From the NCBI GenBank assembly GCA_035345935.1, contig DAORDK010000079.1, positions 1 through 13,826 of the forward strand: DNA of 13,826 nucleotides. The letters are read 5' to 3'. Origin of the DNA: SSSZ01 sp035345935. GTDB taxonomy: Bacteria > Pseudomonadota > Gammaproteobacteria > Burkholderiales > Rhodocyclaceae. Position 1 is the first letter of the stretch. Every line of letters begins with the position of its first letter. Positions 5,674-12,271 of this stretch are shown one piece after another. The notes below the pieces were generated by a model. The model ran no database searches. It was not told the origin of the DNA and saw only the letters and a program-made list of their open reading frames with translations. The position numbers and the translations under genes are program-made.

Positions 5674-7866
5674 TCAATTCTTCTTTTGGCGCCGGGGGCT
5701 GGCCTGGGTTTCCTGCTCGAAGGTCTTGACGCCGGCAGCGAGCAGTTCGAGCGGAACGTCGAGGGCCCAGCCGGCAGCCACCGCCGCCAGGGCGTTCTCG
5801 AGGCGGAAGGCTTCCTCTCCCTGACGCAGGGTGGGGACATCGGCCAATCGGGCGAGGCGTGTCTCGGTATTGCCGGTGGCCAGGATCAACTCTTCCCGGC
5901 GGGCGAACACGGCCCGGCCGCCCTTGCCGATGTGGGTGGCCACCACCGGATTGGCGTCGCTGGCCGCGAAGAAGATGACCTCGCCGTCACAGAGCTCGGA
6001 CATCTCGACCAGTTGTGGGTCGGCGGCATTGAGCACCGCGGCGCCCCCCTTGAGGATCACGTCTACCTGGGTGCGAAAGACCTTGTAGAGCATTTCGTGG
6101 TCGTCGATGGCGTAATCCAGATGCTGCTCTTCCGGGTCCAGGTTGGTGACCACGCCGACCTGGCAACGGTCGTAGGCCAGGCCCTCGCCGAGGATGGCGC
6201 GGGCGCCGTTTTCGAAGATGGCTAGCTCTACGGCCCGGTTGAGCAGTACACGGCGAGCCGGTGCCCAATGGGAGGCGTCGGTTTTCTGGACGTGGCGCTG
6301 GTCGAGGAAGAGGCCGTCGGAGGAGGCGAGCGCAACATACTTGCCGGAAAGCAGGGTCAGATGGCGAAGAAAGCGGGCGACCGCAGTCTTACCCTTGGAG
6401 CCGGTGATGCCGACGATGGGAATGCGCCCCGTCTGCCCTTCGGGAAACAGGTGGCCGACGATGGACTTGCCCACCGGCCGCGGCTCGCCGACGGCGGGTT
6501 TGAGATGCATGAGCAGGCTGGGTCCGGCATTGACTTCGACGATGGCGCCGCCCTGGTCGAGCAGGGGTTTGGAAATATCCTCGGCCACCAGGTCGATGCC
6601 GGCAATGTCGAGGCCGACGATGCGCGCGGCGAGGGCGGCGAGGGCGGCATTGTCGGGATGGACTAGGTCGGTGACGTCGAAGGCGTGGTTGGCGTTGCGC
6701 TGGATCAGCACTTCCTTGCCGCTGGGCGGGACGGAATCCCCCTCCAGGCCCTGGCGGGACAGTTCCATGACGGCAGCGGAATCGAGGCGGATGAGAGATA
6801 GGGGGTGCAGCTCCGTCTGGCCACGGCGGGGATCCGAATTGATCTGGCTCTCGATCAGTTCGCGCACCGTGGATACGCCGTCCCCGACGACGCATACCAC
6901 GTCGCCGCGGCAGGCGGCGGCCAGCGTGCCGCCGACCACCAGCAGACGGTGCTCGGTGCCGGGGATCGAGCGTTCTACCAGGACGCCGCTGCCCTCCTCC
7001 AGCGCCACGGCGTAGGCCTGTTCGATTTCTTCGCGGGTCTTGACGTCGATGAACACGCCGCGGCCGTGGTTGCCGTCTGTGGGTTTGACGCACACCGGCA
7101 GGCCGATATCCACGGCGGCTTCCCAGGCGTCTTCGGGACTATTCACCTCGCGGCCTTCGGGCACGGGAACGCCGCAGGACGATAGCAGGAATTTGGTCAG
7201 ATCCTTGTCCCGGGAGATGGTCTCGGCGATGGCGCTGGTGCGGTCGGTCTCCGCGGTCCAGATGCGGCGCAGGGCCGCACCGTAGCCGATCTGCACCAGG
7301 TTGGCGTCGGGGATCAGGCGGATGGTGGGGATGTCGCGGTCGTCGGCGGCGTCGACGATGCTGGCCGTACTGGGGCCGAGGCAGAGGGAATCTGCCATGT
7401 CCGAGAGGCGTTCAACGGTGCCGGCGACATCGAACGGTTTGTCTTCGATGGCGGCCATGACCAGATCCCGGGCCGCGTGCAGGGCGGCGCGGGTAACATC
7501 CTCCTGCCAGGCCCGCACGACCACCTTGTACACACCGCGGCGACCGCCGTCGCGGGCCTTGCCGAAGCCGCCGGGCAGACCGGCAAGATTCTGCAATTCG
7601 AGAGTGACGTGCTCGAGGATGTGTCCCGGCCAGGTGCCCTCCTGGAGCCGGCGTAGGAAACCGCCGCGCTCTTCGTAACTGCAGCGGTGTTCCACCAGGG
7701 AGGGCAGCCAGGCAGTAAGGCGCTCGTAAAAGCCGGGAATGGTGTTGGAGGGAGCGTCCTCCAGGTCATGGATGTCGATCAGTGCTTCCAGCACCGGGCG
7801 ATAGGTCCACATGCTGGGGCCGTTCAGGTGCGTGATCTTGAGGAATTCGATTTCTCTCTTGCTCAT
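5674..7866 (-). CDS. cphA': CphA', truncated cyanophycin synthetase paralogue
   Basis: This 730-residue paralogue of the next gene resembles the cphA' partner genes of betaproteobacteria such as Cupriavidus. The N domain (about 1-175) carries an intact HILEHVTLE motif (82-90: His82, Glu85, His86, Glu90), as in CphA1 enzymes whose N domain cleaves cyanophycin to make primers. The ATP-grasp domain keeps KPTDGNHGRG (261-270) and VEVNAGP (443-449). It lacks the STGGTA loop seen in CphA (NANHAFDV instead) and has Leu452 where CphA has Arg440. The Mur-like half has a changed P-loop, GSKGKTA (489-495), and ends at residue 730 just before the C-terminal ligase domain. Only 22 bp separate its stop from cphA, so no lost fragment lies there. 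It may be a hydrolytic or scaffold partner of CphA, or a CphA2-like enzyme. ATG 7866 fits homology; its ribosome binding site is weak. Confidence 0.9.
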   Translation of the reverse strand: MSKREIEFLKITHLNGPSMWTYRPVLEALIDIHDLEDAPSNTIPGFYERLTAWLPSLVEHRCSYEERGGFLRRLQEGTWPGHILEHVTLELQNLAGLPGGFGKARDGGRRGVYKVVVRAWQEDVTRAALHAARDLVMAAIEDKPFDVAGTVERLSDMADSLCLGPSTASIVDAADDRDIPTIRLIPDANLVQIGYGAALRRIWTAETDRTSAIAETISRDKDLTKFLLSSCGVPVPEGREVNSPEDAWEAAVDIGLPVCVKPTDGNHGRGVFIDVKTREEIEQAYAVALEEGSGVLVERSIPGTEHRLLVVGGTLAAACRGDVVCVVGDGVSTVRELIESQINSDPRRGQTELHPLSLIRLDSAAVMELSRQGLEGDSVPPSGKEVLIQRNANHAFDVTDLVHPDNAALAALAARIVGLDIAGIDLVAEDISKPLLDQGGAIVEVNAGPSLLMHLKPAVGEPRPVGKSIVGHLFPEGQTGRIPIVGITGSKGKTAVARFLRHLTLLSGKYVALASSDGLFLDQRHVQKTDASHWAPARRVLLNRAVELAIFENGARAILGEGLAYDRCQVGVVTNLDPEEQHLDYAIDDHEMLYKVFRTQVDVILKGGAAVLNAADPQLVEMSELCDGEVIFFAASDANPVVATHIGKGGRAVFARREELILATGNTETRLARLADVPTLRQGEEAFRLENALAAVAAGWALDVPLELLAAGVKTFEQETQASPRRQKKN

Positions 7867-7988
7867 GGATTCTTGGTTTCCGCAGAGGCTTCGGCTGAGG
7901 CGGGCGCCGGTCCCCGCTTAACGTGTCGGTGCGCGAACCGGATTACCCGAAGGCGTAATGATCCTGCAAAGCGGCGGCGAATGCCACG
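7867..7988. other. Intergenic gap between the DUF1854 gene and cphA'
   Basis: This 122-bp gap has no gene. On the minus strand it can form an imperfect hairpin with a CC-TTCG-GG tip (about 7940-7965) flanked by ATTA/TAAT arms. Closer to cphA' there is a second short stem, GCGGG with CCCGC. Neither has a T-run, so a terminator is unlikely. They may affect relative expression within the operon or the weak initiation of cphA'. Confidence 0.25.
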
Positions 7989-8453
7989 CTACAGGAAACG
8001 ATCGAGCAGCCGGCGGCTGTGACGGTCCAGGAGGCCCAGGTCCCGGATCAGGTACTGGATTCCGTTGCTGTCGGCGATCATCAGCATGGTCTGCGATAGG
8101 CGGCGGATGTCTTCCTCTCCCTTCAACACCAGGGCACAGGGTCCGCGGTCGGTGTCCACCTGCCAGGTGCTGGGGGTGGCGAAGCTGGAGACGTCCCTGA
8201 GGGCGCGGATTTCCGGGACGAATTCGCGGCTGCCCAGTTCTTCTTCCACCAGTGCCCTTTGGGCGACGGGTAGTTCGGCAAGGCGGTCGATCCAGGCGCG
8301 CTCGTGGCCGTCGCCATCAACCAGGGAAATGCCACGGTCCGGCTCGGCAATGGGAAAGGCACGGACCGGGACCACTTCCTGGGGGCCTTCGGGCGTGGCG
8401 AGGATGAGGCGGCCGAAGGCGCTGCGCGAGAGTTGCAGGTCGGTGGGGCTCAT
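7989..8453 (-). CDS. DUF1854 family protein, cyanophycin-associated
   Basis: This small protein of 154 residues has no signal peptide or membrane segment. The C-terminal third fits the DUF1854 family: a DTDRGPCALVL strand, the ADSNGIQYLI stretch and an LLDRHSRRLLDRFL tail. The biochemical role is unknown. From memory, public annotation names such proteins cyanophycin metabolism-associated because they sit beside cphA genes; I cannot check that here. Its ATG overlaps the stop codon of the ABC transporter gene (ATGA), with AAGGAG eight bases upstream, so the two should be made in a fixed ratio. That suggests a soluble partner or regulator of the transporter, which is inference from context only. 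Confidence 0.8.
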   Translation of the reverse strand: MSPTDLQLSRSAFGRLILATPEGPQEVVPVRAFPIAEPDRGISLVDGDGHERAWIDRLAELPVAQRALVEEELGSREFVPEIRALRDVSSFATPSTWQVDTDRGPCALVLKGEEDIRRLSQTMLMIADSNGIQYLIRDLGLLDRHSRRLLDRFL

Positions 8454-10741
8454 GCCGTGTGCTCCTTGACCGGGGTCGGGACGCTGGAGAGTTCCAGTTC
8501 GGTGTCGACGTTGCGGGCCTGGGCCTGGTAGAGGCGGTAGTAATGGCCCTCCTGGGCCATCAACGCGTCGTGGCTGCCGACTTCGACGATCTGGCCGCGG
8601 TCCATGGCCACCAGGCGATCCGCCTTGCGCAGCGTCGACAGGCGGTGGGCGATGGCGATGGTGGTACGGCCGCGCACGAGGTTGTCCAGGGCCTTCTGGA
8701 TTTCTTTCTCGGTTTCGGTATCGACGGACGAGGTGGCCTCGTCGAGGATGAGGATCTTGGGGTCGATGAGCAGGGCCCGGGCGATGGAAATGCGCTGGCG
8801 CTCGCCGCCGGAGAGGCCCTGGCCGCGCTCGCCGACCAGCGAGTCGTAACCGTGGGGCAGGCGCAGGATGAACTCGTGGGCGTGGGCGGCGCGGGCGGCG
8901 GCGATGATCTCGTCCCGGCTGGCGTCCGGCTTGCCATAGGCGATGTTCTCGGCGATGGTGCCGAAGAAGAGGAAGGGCTCTTGCAATACCAGGCCGATAT
9001 TGCGGCGGAACTCGGCCACCGGCACCGAGCGCACATCGACGCCGTCAATCAGCACGGCGCCTTCGGTGACGTCATAGAAGCGGCAGATCAGATTCACCAG
9101 GGTACTTTTGCCTGAACCGGAGTGGCCCACCAGACCGATCATTTCGCCGGGATGGATGGTCAGGCTGACGTCCCGGGTGACGGCGCGGGTGCCGTAGCGG
9201 AAGCCGCAGCTCCGCAATTCGATCTCGCCTCGCACGGACTTGAGATGTACCGGGTGGGTCGGCTCCGGCACGCTGGAGACGTGGTCGAGGATGTCGAAGA
9301 TGCGCTTGGCGCCGGCCGCCGCCTTTTGCGTCACCGAAACGATGCGGCTCATGGAATCGAGCCGGGTGTAGAAACGGCTGATGTAGGCGAGGAAGGCGGT
9401 CAGGACGCCGACGGTGATCTCCCCCTTGCTGATCTGCCAGATGCCGAAGCCCCACACCACCAGCAGGCCGATTTCGGTGAGGAGCGTCACGGTGGGGCCG
9501 AACAGGGACCAGGTCTTGTTGATGCGGTCGTTCAGCGCCAGGTTGTGATAATTGGCCTCGCGGAAGCGGGCCGCCTCGCGCTTTTCCTGGGCAAAGGCCT
9601 TGACCACGCGGATGCCAGGGATGACGTCGGCCAGCACGTTGGTCACCTCGGCCCAGATGCGGTCCACCTTCTCGAAGCCGGTGCGCAGGCGATCCCGCAC
9701 CAGATGGATCATCCAGGCGATGAGGGGCAGGGGGAGAAGGGTGACCAGGGCCAGCCAGGGGTGGATGGAAAACAGGATGATCGCGGTGAGGGCGATCATC
9801 AGCACGTCGGTCGCAAAATCGAGGAGGTGCAGGGAGAGGAAGACGTTGATGCGATCCGTCTCCGAGCCGATGCGGGCCATCAGGTCGCCGGTGCGTTTTC
9901 CCCCGAAGTATTCGAGGGACAGTTGCAGCAAGTGCTCGAAGGTCGTGGTTCTGAGGTCGCGACCGATGCGCTCGGAGACCAGGGCCAGGATGTAGGTGCG
10001 CGCCCAGCCCAGGCTCCAGGCGACCAGGGCGGCGCCCAGCAGGCCGCCGAGGTACATCGTGACCAGGCCGACGTCGATGGGCTTGCCGTTCTGAAAGGGA
10101 ATCAGCACGTTGTCCATCAAGGGCATGGTCAGGTAGGGCGGCACCAGGGTGGCGGCGGTGGACGCCAAGGTGAGCAGGAATCCGGCCAGGAGTTGCCCCC
10201 GGTAGGGTTGGGCGAAGCGCCACAGGCGAAAAAGTGTCCAGGTGGAGGGCGGGGTCGAGGTTTCCCGGGTGCAGATGGGACATTCTTCGACACCGGGTTC
10301 CAGGGGGGCCTTGCACTTGGGGCAGACGAATTCATCCGGCTGGGCGACGGGGCGGCCGGTCAGCCGGCTTGCCCGGCGTTCTTCGAACTCCCGCTGCAGC
10401 TTGAGAGCCGCGACGTTGTGGGCCAGGGTATACCGCCAGCAGCCCAGCCTCCCCGCTTGGTCAGCCAATTCCAGAGTGCCGACCCCGGCGTGGTCGTGGT
10501 GCGCCAAGTTGAGCTCCGCGCTGAAGTCCCAGGCCTGCCAGTCGTCATTTTCCGGGTCGCAGGCCAGCAGGCGGGCGTCGGTGACCACGAGGAGGCCTGG
10601 ACGGAAGCGCAGGCGGAGGTCGAGGTCGATCTCCAACCAGGCACACAGGGTTTCACCGGCTGCCAGCCGAGCGGCGACGGCGTCGCGCCAGGCGGGGGGC
10701 AGGGGATCGGTGGGAGCGTCGGGGGTGCGACCGTCGGTCAT
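8450..10741 (-). CDS. ABC exporter-type half transporter with PH-like and zinc-ribbon N-terminal extension
   Basis: This 763-residue protein fuses membrane and ATPase domains and should act as a dimer in the inner membrane. The first 160 residues are unusual for the family. A strand-rich stretch (about 28-95, with a LVVTDARLLACD segment) resembles bacterial PH-like domains. A zinc ribbon follows, with Cys140, Cys143, Cys154 and Cys157. Six membrane helices span about 180-455. The ATPase domain has Walker A GHSGSGKST (539-547), the Q-loop near Gln587, signature LSGGERQR (643-650), Walker B ILILDE with catalytic Glu668, and switch His699, so it should be active. The fold is that of type IV exporters (MsbA/multidrug family). 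It heads the cyanophycin operon and is coupled to the DUF1854 gene. Its cargo is unknown; a cyanophycin-derived peptide or a polymer-assembly role are guesses. The ATG at 10741 is chosen although no ribosome binding site is obvious. Confidence 0.87.
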   Translation of the reverse strand: MTDGRTPDAPTDPLPPAWRDAVAARLAAGETLCAWLEIDLDLRLRFRPGLLVVTDARLLACDPENDDWQAWDFSAELNLAHHDHAGVGTLELADQAGRLGCWRYTLAHNVAALKLQREFEERRASRLTGRPVAQPDEFVCPKCKAPLEPGVEECPICTRETSTPPSTWTLFRLWRFAQPYRGQLLAGFLLTLASTAATLVPPYLTMPLMDNVLIPFQNGKPIDVGLVTMYLGGLLGAALVAWSLGWARTYILALVSERIGRDLRTTTFEHLLQLSLEYFGGKRTGDLMARIGSETDRINVFLSLHLLDFATDVLMIALTAIILFSIHPWLALVTLLPLPLIAWMIHLVRDRLRTGFEKVDRIWAEVTNVLADVIPGIRVVKAFAQEKREAARFREANYHNLALNDRINKTWSLFGPTVTLLTEIGLLVVWGFGIWQISKGEITVGVLTAFLAYISRFYTRLDSMSRIVSVTQKAAAGAKRIFDILDHVSSVPEPTHPVHLKSVRGEIELRSCGFRYGTRAVTRDVSLTIHPGEMIGLVGHSGSGKSTLVNLICRFYDVTEGAVLIDGVDVRSVPVAEFRRNIGLVLQEPFLFFGTIAENIAYGKPDASRDEIIAAARAAHAHEFILRLPHGYDSLVGERGQGLSGGERQRISIARALLIDPKILILDEATSSVDTETEKEIQKALDNLVRGRTTIAIAHRLSTLRKADRLVAMDRGQIVEVGSHDALMAQEGHYYRLYQAQARNVDTELELSSVPTPVKEHTA

Positions 10742-10783
10742 GGTTTTTTTTGGCACCCAGGGCGCCGGCGTGGGGAGGGCTGA

Positions 10784-10789
10784 AGTATA
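10784..10789 (-). promoter_or_regulatory. Candidate -10 element for the ABC-DUF1854-cphA'-cphA operon
   Basis: On the minus strand this reads TATACT, a five-of-six match to the -10 consensus. Transcription would start near 10777, giving a leader of about 36 nt before the ABC start codon. No recognisable -35 hexamer lies at 16-18 bp; the nearest, TTGTCC at 10812-10817, is 22 bp away. An activator may be needed, or the promoter may be elsewhere. Confidence 0.35.
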
Positions 10790-11062
10790 CCGGAGGCCGG
10801 TGGTGCACCTCGGACAACGCCTGGAGTGCCCAAATGGCTGACAGGCCAGGGACCCACGCCTGACCGCAGCAGGGGCGCGGGGCAGCGCAAGAGGGTGACA
10901 GCCTCCTGGGTTCACTCCAAAAGCACCGCAGGAAAAAGGATCCGCGCGATTTTTCGCGCCGGCTAGGGGCACGGGCTGTGGCTCGCGCACGCCGGAATCA
11001 AATTTTCGACAGGGGATAGGTTTGATATTCGGCGACGAAAAGGGCCTGCGTTCGTTTTTCGA

Positions 11063-11076
11063 TTGACCCGGGTCAA
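11063..11076 (+). promoter_or_regulatory. FNR/DNR-type binding site upstream of nirJ
   Basis: TTGACCCGGGTCAA is a perfect 14-bp palindrome that fits the CRP/FNR family pattern TTGAY-N4-RTCAA. It has C and G where the FNR consensus has T and A, as also occurs in sites used by Dnr/Nnr regulators of denitrification. Its centre lies 41.5 bp before position 11111, which is the start site predicted from the TTGAAT -10 element. That is the standard class II activator position. Induction of nirJ-nirN under low oxygen or nitric oxide is inferred; which regulator binds cannot be told. Confidence 0.72.
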
Positions 11077-11098
11077 GGCTATTCTTGCAGCTCTGCCG

Positions 11099-11104
11099 TT
11101 GAAT
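11099..11104 (+). promoter_or_regulatory. -10 element of the nirJ promoter
   Basis: TTGAAT matches the -10 consensus at four of six positions. It sits exactly where expected for a class II FNR-type promoter with the palindrome at -41.5. Transcription would begin near 11111, leaving a leader of about 21 nt with an AGGCGAG ribosome binding site before the nirJ ATG at 11132. Confidence 0.5.
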
Positions 11105-11131
11105 AGCGGCGTTTCCCAGGCGAGTTCCCCT

Positions 11132-12271
11132 ATGTTCCGCATTTCCCAATACATGGCCGAAGTGGCTGACCCCACCCCCCTCGGCCCCAAGCGCAACCCG
11201 CCGGGGCCGGTGGTGATCTGGAACTTGATTCGCCGCTGCAACCTCACGTGCAAGCACTGCTATTCCATCTCCGCCGACACCAACTTTCCCGGAGAACTGT
11301 CCACCGATCAGGTCTATACGGTCATGGACGACCTCAAGGGGTTCAGGGTCCCTGTGCTCATCCTTTCCGGAGGCGAGCCCCTCCTGCGGCCGGACATTTT
11401 TGAAGTCGCCAAGCGGGCCAAGGCAATGGGCTTCTATGTGGGCCTGTCCTCCAACGGCACCCTGATCACCGAAGAGAACATCGCTAAGATCGCCGAGTGC
11501 GACTTCAATTACGTGGGGGTTTCCCTGGACGGCCTGGGGGCCACCCACGACAAGTTCCGCCGCCTGGAAGGGGCGTTCGAAGCTTCCCTGAAGGGTATCC
11601 GTCTTTGCCGCGACCTCGGGCTCAAGATCGGCGTGCGCTTCACGATGACCCAGGACAACGCCCACGACCTGCCGGGCTTGCTGAAGCTCGTGGAGGAGGA
11701 ACGCATCGACCGCTTCTACTTCTCCCACCTCAACTACGCCGGCCGCGGCAACAAGAACCGCAAGGATGACGCCCGGCACCAGCTCACCCGCTGGGCCATG
11801 GATCTCCTTTTCGAGACCTGCTGGGACTATCATCAGCGGGGACTGGAGAAGGAATTCACCACCGGCAACAACGACGCCGACGGCGTCTACTTCCTGCACT
11901 GGGTGCGCCGTCGCTTCCCGGAAAAAGCTGCCCATGTCGAAGCCAAGCTGCGCCAGTGGGGCGGCAATTCGTCGGGTATCAACGTGGCCAATATCGACAA
12001 TCTGGGCAACGTGCACCCGGACACCATGTGGTGGCATTACACCTTGGGCAACGTCAAGGAGCGGCCCTTTTCGCAAATCTGGCCCGATACCGCCGACCCC
12101 CTCATGGCGGGCCTCAAGCAGTATCCGCGGGCGGTCAAGGGACGCTGCGGAACCTGTGCCTACCTGCCGATCTGCAATGGCAACACCCGGGTTCGGGCGC
12201 AGCAGATGACCGGCGACCCCTGGGCGGAAGACCCGGGCTGCTACCTGGACGATGGGGAGATCGCCGCATGA
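11132..12271 (+). CDS. nirJ: NirJ, radical SAM enzyme of heme d1 biosynthesis
   Basis: This 379-residue radical SAM protein should act on 12,18-didecarboxysiroheme, replacing two propionate side chains on the way to heme d1, the cofactor of cytochrome cd1 nitrite reductase. The radical SAM cluster motif is Cys36-x3-Cys40-x2-Cys43, with an SGGEPLL motif at 79-85. A C-terminal SPASM-like region has Cys339, Cys342, Cys348 and Cys370 for a second iron-sulfur cluster. The length is normal. Related heme enzymes AhbC and AhbD look similar, but the adjacent nirN supports NirJ. The ATG at 11132 is preceded by AGGCGAG and begins the conserved MFRISQY stretch; the frame stays open upstream to a TTG inside the regulatory palindrome, which is not the start. 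Its stop overlaps the nirN ATG by 4 bp. An FNR-type site lies 56 bp upstream. Confidence 0.93.
   Translation: MFRISQYMAEVADPTPLGPKRNPPGPVVIWNLIRRCNLTCKHCYSISADTNFPGELSTDQVYTVMDDLKGFRVPVLILSGGEPLLRPDIFEVAKRAKAMGFYVGLSSNGTLITEENIAKIAECDFNYVGVSLDGLGATHDKFRRLEGAFEASLKGIRLCRDLGLKIGVRFTMTQDNAHDLPGLLKLVEEERIDRFYFSHLNYAGRGNKNRKDDARHQLTRWAMDLLFETCWDYHQRGLEKEFTTGNNDADGVYFLHWVRRRFPEKAAHVEAKLRQWGGNSSGINVANIDNLGNVHPDTMWWHYTLGNVKERPFSQIWPDTADPLMAGLKQYPRAVKGRCGTCAYLPICNGNTRVRAQQMTGDPWAEDPGCYLDDGEIAA

Larger units (their letters stand above)
10742..11131. other. Divergent control region between the cyanophycin operon and nirJ
   Basis: These 390 bp hold no gene that I can support. They contain the candidate -10 element of the ABC operon near the left end and the FNR-type palindrome with its -10 near the right end. 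In the middle there is a small palindrome, GCGCGA and TCGCGC around TTTT (10944-10959). There is also an inverted repeat, ATCAAA (10997-11002) and TTTGAT (11021-11026), with 18 bases between. An 8-base T-run (10744-10751) directly precedes the ABC start codon, so the mRNA has an A8 tract there. I see no terminator and no riboswitch. Confidence 0.5.

Noticed and set aside
5652..5840. Upstream extension of cphA by 63 codons
   Set aside because: It overlaps the end of cphA' in another frame. Homology to CphA begins at the ATG at 5651, which has its own AGGA site.
11063..11131. Upstream TTG start for nirJ
   Set aside because: It lies inside the FNR-type palindrome, upstream of the predicted transcription start, and the conserved NirJ N-terminus begins at 11132.
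10742..12076. Open upstream extension of the ABC transporter frame by over 400 codons
   Set aside because: It runs antisense through the control region and nirJ and shows no protein-like motifs. The PH-like region begins just after the ATG at 10741.
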